A DNA stretch of 48,049 nucleotides, from NCBI RefSeq assembly GCF_004216555.1, contig NZ_SGWQ01000003.1, forward strand, positions 1-48,049, written 5' to 3'. Below, one piece after another: positions 8,927-16,440 of the stretch. The number at the start of each line of letters is the position of its first letter. Within the stretch, counting starts at the first letter, position 1. The notes under the pieces were generated by a model. That model made no database searches. It saw only the letters and a program-made list of their open reading frames with translations, and had not been told where the DNA came from. Origin of the DNA: Herbihabitans rhizosphaerae. Its GTDB lineage: Bacteria > Actinomycetota > Actinomycetes > Mycobacteriales > Pseudonocardiaceae. Made by a program: the position numbers and the translations under genes.

Positions 8927-9372
8927 GCCGAGCCTCCCAGCGAGATCAGCAGCGCGGCGCAGGTCAGCAGGTGCTCGCCGGTCACGCTGTGGATCTCCGC
9001 ACGCAGCGACAGCATGTCGTTGCCCATCCGGGTGTCCACCTTGTCGATGTGCATGGTCACGGCGAGGCGGTCGCCGACGCGCAGCGGGCGGGTGAACGCG
9101 AAGCGCTGGTCGCCGTGGATCATGCGGCCGGAGTCGAACCCGAGATCCGGATCGCTGACCACCTCGTAGATCTTCTTGGTGTTGACGATCGTGGCGAACG
9201 TCGGCGGCGCGATCACGTCCTCGTGTCCGGCCGCGCGCGCGGCCTCGGGGTCGAGGTAGATCGGATTCGAGTCGCCGATGGCGTCCGCGAACTCCTTGAT
9301 CTTCTCGCGGCTGATCTCGTAAACCCAGGTCGGCGGGTACTCCCGGCCGACGAACGACTGATCAAGAGGCAC
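8923..9372 (-). CDS. hadA: FAS1-type dehydratase subunit (HadA-like)
   Basis: This 149-aa protein opens with a typical HadA N-terminus (FVGREYPPTWVYEISREKI). KEFADAIGDSNPIYLDPEAA then carries the hotdog-fold pattern with an altered catalytic site (structural subunit), and VIAPPTFATIVNTKKIYEV and IHGDQRFAFTRPLRVGDRL follow. It lies directly downstream of rpmG and upstream of hadB with a 4-nt overlap, the arrangement found in mycobacteria. It is expected to form the heterodimer with HadB that supports long-chain substrates. Confidence 0.9.
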   Translation of the reverse strand: MPLDQSFVGREYPPTWVYEISREKIKEFADAIGDSNPIYLDPEAARAAGHEDVIAPPTFATIVNTKKIYEVVSDPDLGFDSGRMIHGDQRFAFTRPLRVGDRLAVTMHIDKVDTRMGNDMLSLRAEIHSVTGEHLLTCAALLISLGGSA

Positions 9373-9411
9373 CCGAACAGATTACCGGGAGTGTTGGTTC
9401 AGCACGCGCGA

Positions 9412-9440
9412 AGGCCGCTCACCAGACTGGTGAGCGGCCT
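9412..9440 (-). terminator. Hairpin between rpmG and hadA
   Basis: A 14-bp perfect inverted repeat (AGGCCGCTCACCAG/CTGGTGAGCGGCCT) separated by one base lies 25 bp downstream of the rpmG stop. It lacks a T-tract, so it may attenuate or process the transcript rather than fully terminate. Confidence 0.6.
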
Positions 9441-9465
9441 CACGAATCCGGGGCTTCGCGCCCGG

Positions 9466-9630
9466 TCAGCGAGTCTCTTTGTGCAGACGGTGCGCGCCGC
9501 AGTTCGGGCAGAACTTCTTCATCTCCAAGCGGTCCGGGTCGTTGCGCCGGTTCTTCTTGGTGATGTAGTTGCGGTGCTTGCACTCCTCGCACGCCAACGT
9601 GATCTTCGGTCGCACGTCAGTGGCAGCCAC
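9466..9630 (-). CDS. rpmG: Ribosomal protein bL33 (zinc-ribbon form)
   Basis: This 54-aa protein is read from GTG 9630 with AGAGG seven bases upstream; the longer open frame runs into tRNA-Met and is not a gene. It has CEEC and CPNC zinc ligands and the motif [20 protein letters not shown], so it is the C+ (zinc-binding) form. It lies 54 bp downstream of tRNA-Met, in the same tRNA-Thr/tRNA-Met/rpmG/hadA order as mycobacteria. Confidence 0.97.
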   Translation of the reverse strand: MAATDVRPKITLACEECKHRNYITKKNRRNDPDRLEMKKFCPNCGAHRLHKETR

Positions 9631-9684
9631 AGCATTGCCTCTCTCTGTACTCGGCGCAGCCGTCGGGCCTGCGCCACTCTCGCG

Positions 9685-9757
9685 TAGCGGTGGCCGGACT
9701 TGAACCGGCGACACAACGATTATGAGCCGTTTGCTCTACCACCTGAGCTACACCGCC
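9685..9757 (-). tRNA. metT: tRNA-Met (CAT)
   Basis: Read on the minus strand, the acceptor GGCGGTG/CACCGCT contains one G-U pair. The anticodon arm reads ACGGCTCATAATCGT with anticodon CAT, and the T-arm is GCCGGTTCAAGTCCGGC. The paired first position of the acceptor stem points to elongator rather than initiator Met. No CCA is encoded. Confidence 0.95.
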
Positions 9758-9804
9758 ATGGTCCCCGTCGCCGGGGGGTGTCCGGGTCACCCCAGACGTG
9801 ATCG

Positions 9805-9877
9805 AGCCCCTTTACGGAATCGAACCGTAGACCTTCTCCTTACCATGGAGACGCTCTGCCGACTGAGCTAAAGGGGC
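9805..9877 (-). tRNA. thrT: tRNA-Thr (GGT)
   Basis: Read on the minus strand, the acceptor is GCCCCTT/AAGGGGC. The anticodon arm TCTCC-ATGGTAA-GGAGA gives anticodon GGT, and the T-loop is GGTTCGATTCC. It is first in the tRNA-Thr/tRNA-Met/rpmG series. Confidence 0.96.
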
Positions 9878-9951
9878 GTGCTCGAATCGCTCACGCGAGC
9901 GGTGACGACTGTACACAAGGGCTGCCCGGGTTGGGAAACGGGGTAGGGCGA

Positions 9952-12588
9952 TCACGGCAGCAACGTGAGCACCGTCTCGTCCCGCCGGTTGACCATGCGG
10001 TGGGTGCGCGCCCGCAGCCACGCCTCCAAGCGCGAATCCGACAGCGGCCGGGAGATCAGATAGCCCTGCGCGACGTCGCAGCCCATGGCGGTCAGCGCGT
10101 CCCGCGCGGCGTCGTCCTCGACTCCCTCAGCGACCACGGTCAGCTCCAGCGAGTGGCCCAGCTCCACGATCGAGCGGACCACGGCGAGGTCACCGAGATC
10201 GGTGCCCATGCCGAGCACGAAGCTCTTGTCGATCTTCACCTCGTCCACCGGGAGCTGCCGCAGGTAGGCCAGCGACGAGTACCCAGTGCCGAAGTCGTCC
10301 ACCGCGAGCACGATGCCCATCGCGTGCAGCCGCCGCAGCACCGGCAGCGCCTTCTCCGGGTCGGCCATCACGCCGGACTCGGTCAGCTCGAGGGTGAGCA
10401 GCTCCGGCGGCACGTGGTGGCGCTCCAGCGCGTCGGCGACCCGGTCAGGGAACTCCGTGTCGGCGAGGTTGCGCACGGAAAGATTGACCGCCGCGGAGAT
10501 CCGCAGGCCGCGGCTGAGCCATTCGCGCACCTTCTCCAGCGAGCGCTCCATCACGAACGTGGTGAGCGCGTCGATCAGACCGGCGGCCTCGACGGCCGGC
10601 ACGAACTCGTCCGGGTCCAGCGCGCCGTACTCGGGGTGCCGCCAGCGCACCAGCGCCTCCACGCCGAGCACCTGCCGGTCCGACAGCGCCACCTTCGGCT
10701 GGTAGTGCACGCTGACCTGGCCGGACTCCAGCGCCGAGCGGAACTGGGTGACGAGCTGGAACCGCCGCAGGAACACCTGCCCCATGCTCGGCATGTACTC
10801 GCGAGCCGCCTCGCCGCCGCTGCGGGCCGCGCGCACGGCGACATCGGCGCGCTGCAGCAGCGCGTCCACGTCCACTCCGCTGGGCTGGTCGAACGCGGCG
10901 GCCGGCGCGTAGCCGACCACGGCACTCGCCTCCACGGTGAGCCGGTCGACCGGGTACGGCGCGGCGAGCTGCGTGCGCAGGCGCTCGGCGACCACCCGCG
11001 CCTCGTCGGCGTCGTCGGCGTGCAGCAGCACGGCGAACGCGCCGCCCTCCAGCCGCGCCAGCGGTGCGGTGGCGCCGACCGCGTCGCGCAGCCGCCGACC
11101 GGCCGCGACGACCAGCCGGTCGCTCCACGCGTAGCCGAGCGCGTCGCTGATCGTGGACATCACGTCGAGGTCCACCCGCAGCACGAACGCGTCGGGGAAC
11201 TCGCGCAGCTCCTCGGTGGCGGCCTGGCGGAACCCTGGCCGGTTCAGCAGACCGGTCAGCGGATCGTGGTAGGCGTCGTGCCGCAGCGCCGCGAGCAGCC
11301 TGCGGTTGTCCATCGCGGTGGCGACGTGGCTGGCCATGGTGCCGATCAGCCGAACGTCGGCGGTGCCGAAACCGCGCCAGCGGCTGAGCCGGTCGTGTGC
11401 CTCGATGACGCCGAGTAAATGGTTCGAGCTGCGCAGCGGCACCACGAGCGCCTCCTCGACGCCCCGCCGCCAGAGCGCCTCGGCCACGTCGGGCAGCGCG
11501 TCGGACAGCCGGAAGTGCCGCACGTGCGAGCCGGGCAGCCGCAGCAGCGGATCGTTGCGCGGGCCCGCCGTGTCGCCGGATAGACCGGCGGGCAGCGGGT
11601 CGCCGGCGACCACGACGGCCGGCTCGCCCGGCGCGTCCGGGTAGAGCCGCAGCACCACGCGGGACGCCTCGAGCTGGTCGCGGATCCGCTCGGCGATGGT
11701 GGGCCACTCGTCGTTGCCGACCACGACGCCGGTCTCGTCCAGTTCGTCCGAGGCGCGCAGGGTGCTCTGGTGTCCGACCCGGCCGACGACCAGGCTGATG
11801 TCGGCGAGCGCCTCGAGGTCGCGCTGTTCGCGCAGCAGGCCCGAGTAGGCGAGGTACAGCGCGGCCAGCCCGCCGAGCGTCATGATCACCAGCGGCCAGC
11901 CGTACTCGGCGTGCGCGGCGACCTGGTAGGCGACCACGCCGACGGACGCGTTCACCAGGCCGAGCACCAGCGTGCGGGCGAGCAGCGGGAGCGCGGCCCC
12001 GACGCCCATCCGGCGGCCGAGCACGTACACGGCGGCGAGCGCGAGCAGGGTGCTGGACACCGGGACGACGAGCGTGCCGGCCCACACGCCGGCCCAGGAC
12101 GGGCCGAGCCCGCGCAGGGCCACCTCGACCAGGTGCGCGACGGCGAAGGCGCAGGAGATCTCGATGATCATCGCGCCGGTGTTGTAGAGGACCCGGTCCT
12201 GCACGCGGCGCACGATCAGGGTGCCGACGCCGGCCAGCAGGTGGGCGGCGAGCACGACCTCGAACGGCGCCACGAACAGGCCGATGGCCAGCGGGATCTC
12301 GGTGAACGAGATCGACCAGGAGACGCCGCTGCGCACGTCGATGTTGACCGAGAGCTGCTCGGCGAGCACGAAACCGAGCGCGAGCAGGATGCCGGCGACC
12401 ACGTTGTCGGTGTGCGCGTGCGGCTGCGGCGGGATGAAGAAGTAGACGAGCGCGGCGCCGACCAGCCCGGTGCAGAGCACCGTGAGGGAGTACAGGGTGA
12501 ACCGGCGGCGGGCGACCTCGTCCGGGGTGGGCTGCCCCGCGGCCCAGCCTGTGGCGGCAGCCTCGGCCGCGGCTGGGTCGTCCGGCAT
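9952..12588 (-). CDS. Membrane GGDEF/EAL protein; GGDEF degenerate, EAL intact
   Basis: This 878-aa protein starts at ATG 12588 with the RBS GAGGAGG; the frame upstream of it belongs to a pseudogene. The N-terminus (about 25-230) has several membrane spans. A GAF-like segment (about 270-430) follows. A GGDEF domain (about 440-590) reads LEGGAF at the signature position, so the catalytic Asp/Glu pair is lost. The EAL domain (about 615-865) keeps VEALVRW, NLSVRNL, ELTESGVM, DDFGTGYSSL, IDKSF and AEGVED, the set needed for c-di-GMP hydrolysis. I infer a c-di-GMP phosphodiesterase regulated by a sensor/GTP-binding domain. It is downstream of no other gene and convergent to none. Confidence 0.9.
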   Translation of the reverse strand: MPDDPAAAEAAATGWAAGQPTPDEVARRRFTLYSLTVLCTGLVGAALVYFFIPPQPHAHTDNVVAGILLALGFVLAEQLSVNIDVRSGVSWSISFTEIPLAIGLFVAPFEVVLAAHLLAGVGTLIVRRVQDRVLYNTGAMIIEISCAFAVAHLVEVALRGLGPSWAGVWAGTLVVPVSSTLLALAAVYVLGRRMGVGAALPLLARTLVLGLVNASVGVVAYQVAAHAEYGWPLVIMTLGGLAALYLAYSGLLREQRDLEALADISLVVGRVGHQSTLRASDELDETGVVVGNDEWPTIAERIRDQLEASRVVLRLYPDAPGEPAVVVAGDPLPAGLSGDTAGPRNDPLLRLPGSHVRHFRLSDALPDVAEALWRRGVEEALVVPLRSSNHLLGVIEAHDRLSRWRGFGTADVRLIGTMASHVATAMDNRRLLAALRHDAYHDPLTGLLNRPGFRQAATEELREFPDAFVLRVDLDVMSTISDALGYAWSDRLVVAAGRRLRDAVGATAPLARLEGGAFAVLLHADDADEARVVAERLRTQLAAPYPVDRLTVEASAVVGYAPAAAFDQPSGVDVDALLQRADVAVRAARSGGEAAREYMPSMGQVFLRRFQLVTQFRSALESGQVSVHYQPKVALSDRQVLGVEALVRWRHPEYGALDPDEFVPAVEAAGLIDALTTFVMERSLEKVREWLSRGLRISAAVNLSVRNLADTEFPDRVADALERHHVPPELLTLELTESGVMADPEKALPVLRRLHAMGIVLAVDDFGTGYSSLAYLRQLPVDEVKIDKSFVLGMGTDLGDLAVVRSIVELGHSLELTVVAEGVEDDAARDALTAMGCDVAQGYLISRPLSDSRLEAWLRARTHRMVNRRDETVLTLLP

Positions 12589-12728
12589 ACGACCTCCTCG
12601 TCCGTCAGCACGCTGACTAGGAGCCCCCTGGTCTAGCAACGTCGCCCCGACGGGCAAGTCACTGTACCGTCTCGGAGCCGGATTTCCAGGGGTGCTTTTC
12701 CGCGAGGGAAGTCCACTTCTTGGATGGC

Positions 12729-13034
12729 CTATCTCAGATTCTGGACGGCGGCGTCGGACAGACCGGCCGCCGGGTAGCAGCACCGGCTGACGAAATCCAC
12801 GCCGTCGGAGTCGCCGGGAGCGGTCACGATCACTCCCCTGCCGGCCACGCCCCGCAGCACCGCACGGACGCCGGACAGTCCACTGTGGAGGGACGGTGGC
12901 GCGTCGAACGGCTTCGGCACCGCCGAGCACGTGCGCGGTGGCGAGCGTGGCGTGCCCGCACAGGTCGACCTCCACCGTGGACGTGAACCACCGCAGCGGC
13001 AACGGGTTCGCGCCGGAGTACACGTCCATGGGCA
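12729..13034 (-). pseudogene. Decayed PhzF-family protein remnant
   Basis: Two reading frames on the minus strand match successive parts of PhzF-like isomerases. The first (about 13034-12900) contains LRWFTSTVEVDLCGHATLAT, the family core motif. The second (about 12920-12729) contains GVIVTAPGDSDGVDFVSRCC and then YPAAGLSDAAV, corresponding to the DFVSRFF..P..G..EDPV region. The frames differ by a shift near 12920. Most of the middle of the protein and the EDPVTGSAH catalytic segment are missing, as is the N-terminus. It is therefore a truncated, frameshifted and internally deleted gene remnant. The stretch 12589-12728 shows nothing further. Confidence 0.85.
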
Positions 13035-14078
13035 TCACGGTATGGCCAGGTCGACCTCGATCCCCAGGAAGCGACTCACATCGTCGGCATCGTCACAGAG
13101 GGCCTGACGGACGGCCGAACCCACTACACCGAAAGGCTGTACGGACACGGTCCCCCGACCGCCGGAGCGGTCCAGCCGCCAGGTGCCGACGACGCGGCCG
13201 TCCACGCACACCGCCGGCATGACGAAACCCCCGCCGGACTGGATCTTCCGGTCGTGCTCCGGCGGCACGGCCGGCACGCGCGAGGCGTACCCGAGCAGGT
13301 AGGCGTCGAAATGCCCGAGCAGCCGCACGACCCCGCGCTCCGGGACGGACGCGGCCGGCCGATCGTGGTCACCGATCGCGGTGAAGGCGGACCTGGCGCG
13401 CCCCAACGGCAGGCCGGCCCAGGTGGCGAAGTCGGCCGCGTCGGCCGGCGCGTGCCCGACCAGATAGCGGGACGCCAGCCGGACCAGTGCCTCTTCCTCA
13501 TCGATCACCGGTGCGGGTGGCAGCCACTCGTCCAGCAGCACGTAGGTCGACTCGTCCTTCGGCGCCTCCGGCCCACGGCAGAGCACGCCGGTCAGCGCGG
13601 CGTAGCCGAGCAGGTGCGCCGGCGCCTGGCTTTTCGGGTCGAGCACCACGCCGTGGCCGGCCAGTCGGGACACGATCTTCGCCCTGGTCAGCGGCCCCGC
13701 GCCGGACAGCACCTCGGTCAGCGCCGCCACTCCGCGCGCGGTGCTCGACTCGTCCAGCCCGAGCTGCTCGCGCCGGCCGCGGGTCCGGTGCGCGAACCTC
13801 GGCCCCAACAGCCCCACGATCCAGCGCACGTCCTCGGCCGCCAGCAGGTGCAGCGTGCCGCGCATGGCCCAGGTGCGCACGACCTTCCGTGCCGCGATCG
13901 CGTCGTCCACATCGGACGCGGTCAGCCCGGCCGTGCGCGCCCGCACCGCGAGCCGACTCGCCCGCACGTCCTGCCCCTGCAGCGCGACCACCCGGCGCAC
14001 CGCCTCGGCCACGTCCGACCCGCGCGCGGCCAACCCCTGCGCGGCGGCCCGCGCGGCCAGCGATCCGTCCTCGTGCAC
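13035..14078 (-). CDS. Winged-helix DNA-binding protein of the AlkZ/YcaQ type
   Basis: This 347-aa protein starts at GTG 14078 and has the family's usual length. Its core is a tandem winged-helix fold: GLAARGSDVAEAVRRVVALQ then GQDVRASRLAVRAR, KVVRTWAMRGTLHLLAAEDV with the R-W-x-M-RGTLH signature, and a late LLGHFDAYLLGY. Characterised relatives are DNA glycosylases that unhook interstrand crosslinks (YcaQ) or excise bulky alkyl-purines (AlkZ), often self-resistance proteins. The Q-x-x-Q/D catalytic region here reads LQGQDVR. The start lies only 17 bp from the divergent acetyltransferase start. Confidence 0.85.
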   Translation of the reverse strand: MHEDGSLAARAAAQGLAARGSDVAEAVRRVVALQGQDVRASRLAVRARTAGLTASDVDDAIAARKVVRTWAMRGTLHLLAAEDVRWIVGLLGPRFAHRTRGRREQLGLDESSTARGVAALTEVLSGAGPLTRAKIVSRLAGHGVVLDPKSQAPAHLLGYAALTGVLCRGPEAPKDESTYVLLDEWLPPAPVIDEEEALVRLASRYLVGHAPADAADFATWAGLPLGRARSAFTAIGDHDRPAASVPERGVVRLLGHFDAYLLGYASRVPAVPPEHDRKIQSGGGFVMPAVCVDGRVVGTWRLDRSGGRGTVSVQPFGVVGSAVRQALCDDADDVSRFLGIEVDLAIP

Positions 14079-14095
14079 GGTGCCATGATCGCGGT

Positions 14096-14662
14096 ATGAG
14101 CGTGGACAAGGAGAAGATGCTCGCCGGCGAGTTGTACAAGGACAGCGCCCCGGACCTCGTCGCCGAGCGCCGGCACTGCCAGGCGCTGCTGGACAAGTTC
14201 AACGTCACCACCGCCGAGCAGACCGACGAGCGCCGCACCGTCCTCCAGGATCTCCTCGGCGGCATCGGCGACGGCTCGTGGATCATGCCGCGCTTCCAGT
14301 GCGACTACGGGTACCTGATCACGTTGGGGCGCAACAGTTTCCTCAACTACGACGCGATACTCATGGACTGCGCGAAGATCACTATCGGCGACGACGTGTC
14401 GATCGGCCCGCGCGCGCAACTACTCACCGCGCTGCACCCGGTCGAGGATCACGAGCTGCGCCGGCAGCGCTGGGAGACCGCCGCGCCGATCGCCATCGGG
14501 AACAACGTGTGGCTCGGCGGCGGCGTGATCGTCTGCGCCGGCGTGACCATCGGCGACAACGCGGTGATCGGCGCCGGCAGCGTCGTCACCAGGGACGTTC
14601 CGCCCGCGGTGCTGGCCGCCGGGAACCCGTGCCGGGTGATCAGACAGCTGCCGACCGAATGA
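14096..14662 (+). CDS. maa: Maltose/galactoside-type sugar O-acetyltransferase
   Basis: This 188-aa protein opens with the family N-terminus MSVDKEKMLAGELYKDSAPD. The hexapeptide-repeat left-handed beta-helix follows (ITIGDDVSIGPRAQLLTALH, then IAIGNNVWLGGGVIVCAGVT and IGDNAVIGAGSVVTRDVPP). The likely catalytic His is in TALHPVEDH. It transfers acetyl from acetyl-CoA to the 6-hydroxyl of a sugar. The start has almost no leader and the divergent gene begins 17 bp away, so leaderless mRNA is likely. An alternative ATG at 14117 after AAGGAG would cut off the conserved N-terminus. Confidence 0.93.
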   Translation: MSVDKEKMLAGELYKDSAPDLVAERRHCQALLDKFNVTTAEQTDERRTVLQDLLGGIGDGSWIMPRFQCDYGYLITLGRNSFLNYDAILMDCAKITIGDDVSIGPRAQLLTALHPVEDHELRRQRWETAAPIAIGNNVWLGGGVIVCAGVTIGDNAVIGAGSVVTRDVPPAVLAAGNPCRVIRQLPTE

Positions 14663-14753
14663 TCCGGATCGCGACCGCGGCGTCAGCCGCACCGACTACC
14701 GTTGCCGCGGGAGCGGCGATCAGCTCCCGGAGGTGCGCGAAAGGCGGAGACAC

Positions 14754-15398
14754 ATGGCGGCCCTGACTGACTCCACAGAGGCGATCGTCGCGAGGATCCT
14801 GCACACGGTCAGAGATTCGGCGCGCGACGACAGCACCGCGCGGCGGATCGCCTTGGCGCTGATTCAGGAGCCGATCACCGAGTTCAGCCAGGACGAGCAA
14901 TACGGAGCCCTCACCGAGGCACTCGGGTCCGAAGTGTCCCTGAGCACGATCATCGATCTGTCCTACGTCCCGAGCCCGCCGTCAGAAGAGGAGTTCCGCG
15001 CATTCCTCGAGCGTGTGCGCGCACACCTCGACGCCAACCGGCCCTGGCCAACGCCGCCGCACCGCGGATTGGACTCCAGGCGCTGGCCGTCGGAGTACGC
15101 GAACGCGGCCGTGGTTGGCCGGATCGGCCTCCACATCGTCGGTGTGCGGAACAAGGTCAAATACCTCTTTCGCACCGAGGACGGTGGCAGCGGCCGCAAC
15201 GTGTTGTTGCTGCGCCTGCGGTCAGGGGACGAGATCGCACTGGTCACAGGATGGTGGTCGGACTCGGACGACCTCGCCGTCCTGTCTCGCGACCCGAGCC
15301 GCCCCGCGAACGAGGTGCTCCAAGCACTGATCGACGCGACCGATTTCACGTCCGAGGATGTCCGCCCGTACGGCGAAGTCGGCGCCAGCGAGAGCTGA
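14754..15398 (+). CDS. Conserved protein of unknown function
   Basis: This 214-aa protein starts at ATG 14754 behind AAAGGCGGAG. The N-terminal half is helical (ATG to about 90) and the C-terminal half looks like mixed alpha/beta, with RIGLHIVGVRNKVKYLFRTE and LLLRLRSGDEIALVTGWWSD. No signal peptide or membrane span is visible. I do not recognise the family. It lies upstream of the toxin island but with a 126-bp gap before it. Confidence 0.7.
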   Translation: MAALTDSTEAIVARILHTVRDSARDDSTARRIALALIQEPITEFSQDEQYGALTEALGSEVSLSTIIDLSYVPSPPSEEEFRAFLERVRAHLDANRPWPTPPHRGLDSRRWPSEYANAAVVGRIGLHIVGVRNKVKYLFRTEDGGSGRNVLLLRLRSGDEIALVTGWWSDSDDLAVLSRDPSRPANEVLQALIDATDFTSEDVRPYGEVGASES

Positions 15399-15524
15399 CG
15401 CCTTCACCTCCGCCACCGGTGTGCGAAATTTTCGGGAACCGACATCGCGCCGTCTCCATCCGAAGTACGGTCGACCTGGGATGCGGCGACAGACCGACCT
15501 GCGAACGCCCGACAATGGGGAACC

Positions 15525-16121
15525 GTGACCGAACCTGACGACGAGATCCTGCGTATGCAGGCGCGAAACGCCGCGGCGCGCGATCGCCTCGACGACCTGC
15601 TCACCGACGTGCAGCAGCGCGCCGAGCAGTTCCGTGAGGCCCAGAGCGAGGCGGCGACCACGACCGCGACCGTCACCTCGCCGGACGGCCTGGTGCGCGC
15701 CACCGTGGACGCGAACGGCCGGCTGTCCAACCTCGAGTTCGCGCCGGTCGCGTTCAGCAAGAGCACGCCGCAGGCGTTGGCGCGCACCGTGCAGCAGGTG
15801 GTCAGCCAGGGCGCGGCCGAGGTCGGCAGGCGGGTCAGCGAGCTGATGTCGCCGTTGCAGCAGGGCGTGCCGGATCTGTCCGAACTGTTCGAGGGCGCGC
15901 CGTCGCTGGCCGAGTTCCGCCCGCCGGTTCCGACCACCGAGCCGGACCCCGGTCAGACGCCGCCCTCGCACGAGGACGAGGAGCAGAACTTCATGACCTC
16001 GTCGATGCCGGCACCTCCGCCACCCGTGGTCGAGGAGAAGCCCAAGCCCAAGCGCGGCCGTCCGGACGACCATCACGACGACGAGCCGCAGAGCTGGATG
16101 GAAGGCGGTAGCTCGTGGTAG
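15525..16121 (+). CDS. YbaB/EbfC-like protein heading the toxin island
   Basis: This 198-aa protein starts at GTG 15525. The first 115 residues follow the YbaB/EbfC pattern: an N-terminal helical coil (RDRLDDLLTDVQQRAEQF), then VTSPDGLVRATVDANGRLSN and a helix (PQALARTVQQVVSQG). A Pro/Glu-rich tail (about 125-198) ends in a Lys/Arg/His stretch and WMEGGSSW. EbfC proteins bind DNA, but this tailed version commonly precedes WXG100 and polymorphic-toxin genes in actinobacteria, where its role is unknown. Its stop overlaps the next start (GTGGTAG), so translation is coupled. Confidence 0.88.
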   Translation: MTEPDDEILRMQARNAAARDRLDDLLTDVQQRAEQFREAQSEAATTTATVTSPDGLVRATVDANGRLSNLEFAPVAFSKSTPQALARTVQQVVSQGAAEVGRRVSELMSPLQQGVPDLSELFEGAPSLAEFRPPVPTTEPDPGQTPPSHEDEEQNFMTSSMPAPPPPVVEEKPKPKRGRPDDHHDDEPQSWMEGGSSW

Positions 16122-16438
16122 ACGGCGGCTTCGGGCTCAAGGCCGAGGAGGCGAAGAAGGCCTCCGGCAAGTTCGGCGAGGCGAGCAACCAGATGGAGGA
16201 GGCGCGCAAGGCGCTGTTCCGGGTGCTCGACGCCGAGGGCGAGTGCTGGGGCAACGACGAGTCCGGCCAGGCGTTCAGCAAGGACTACAAGCCGGCGGTG
16301 ACCGGCGTCCGGGACGCGTTCGGCAAGCTCGTCACCGGGATCAAGGCGTTCGAGACCAACGTCAAGGGTGCGTCCTCCAACCACCAGAACATCGACCACA
16401 AGAGCGGTCAGAACATCACCAAGGCGGGCGGTAAGTAG
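16115..16438 (+). CDS. WXG100-like small helical protein (type VII secretion-type)
   Basis: This 107-aa protein starts at GTG 16115 inside the preceding stop. Two amphipathic helices flank a turn CWGNDESGQAFSKDY. W-G rather than W-x-G is used, and the WGxDxxGxxF pattern is typical of the actinobacterial ESX-substrate-like family. It probably pairs with the N-terminus of the large toxin as a secretion partner. The large toxin starts two bases after its stop. Confidence 0.85.
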   Translation: MVDGGFGLKAEEAKKASGKFGEASNQMEEARKALFRVLDAEGECWGNDESGQAFSKDYKPAVTGVRDAFGKLVTGIKAFETNVKGASSNHQNIDHKSGQNITKAGGK

Positions 16439-16440
16439 GC

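Noticed and set aside
10445-12085. 546-aa frame in the same strand as the GGDEF/EAL gene
   Set aside because: Arg/Ala-rich off-frame translation of the real gene.
13487-14662. Long start for the acetyltransferase
   Set aside because: The upstream part overlaps the divergent winged-helix gene and is Arg/Ala/Pro-rich shadow. The family N-terminus begins at 14096.
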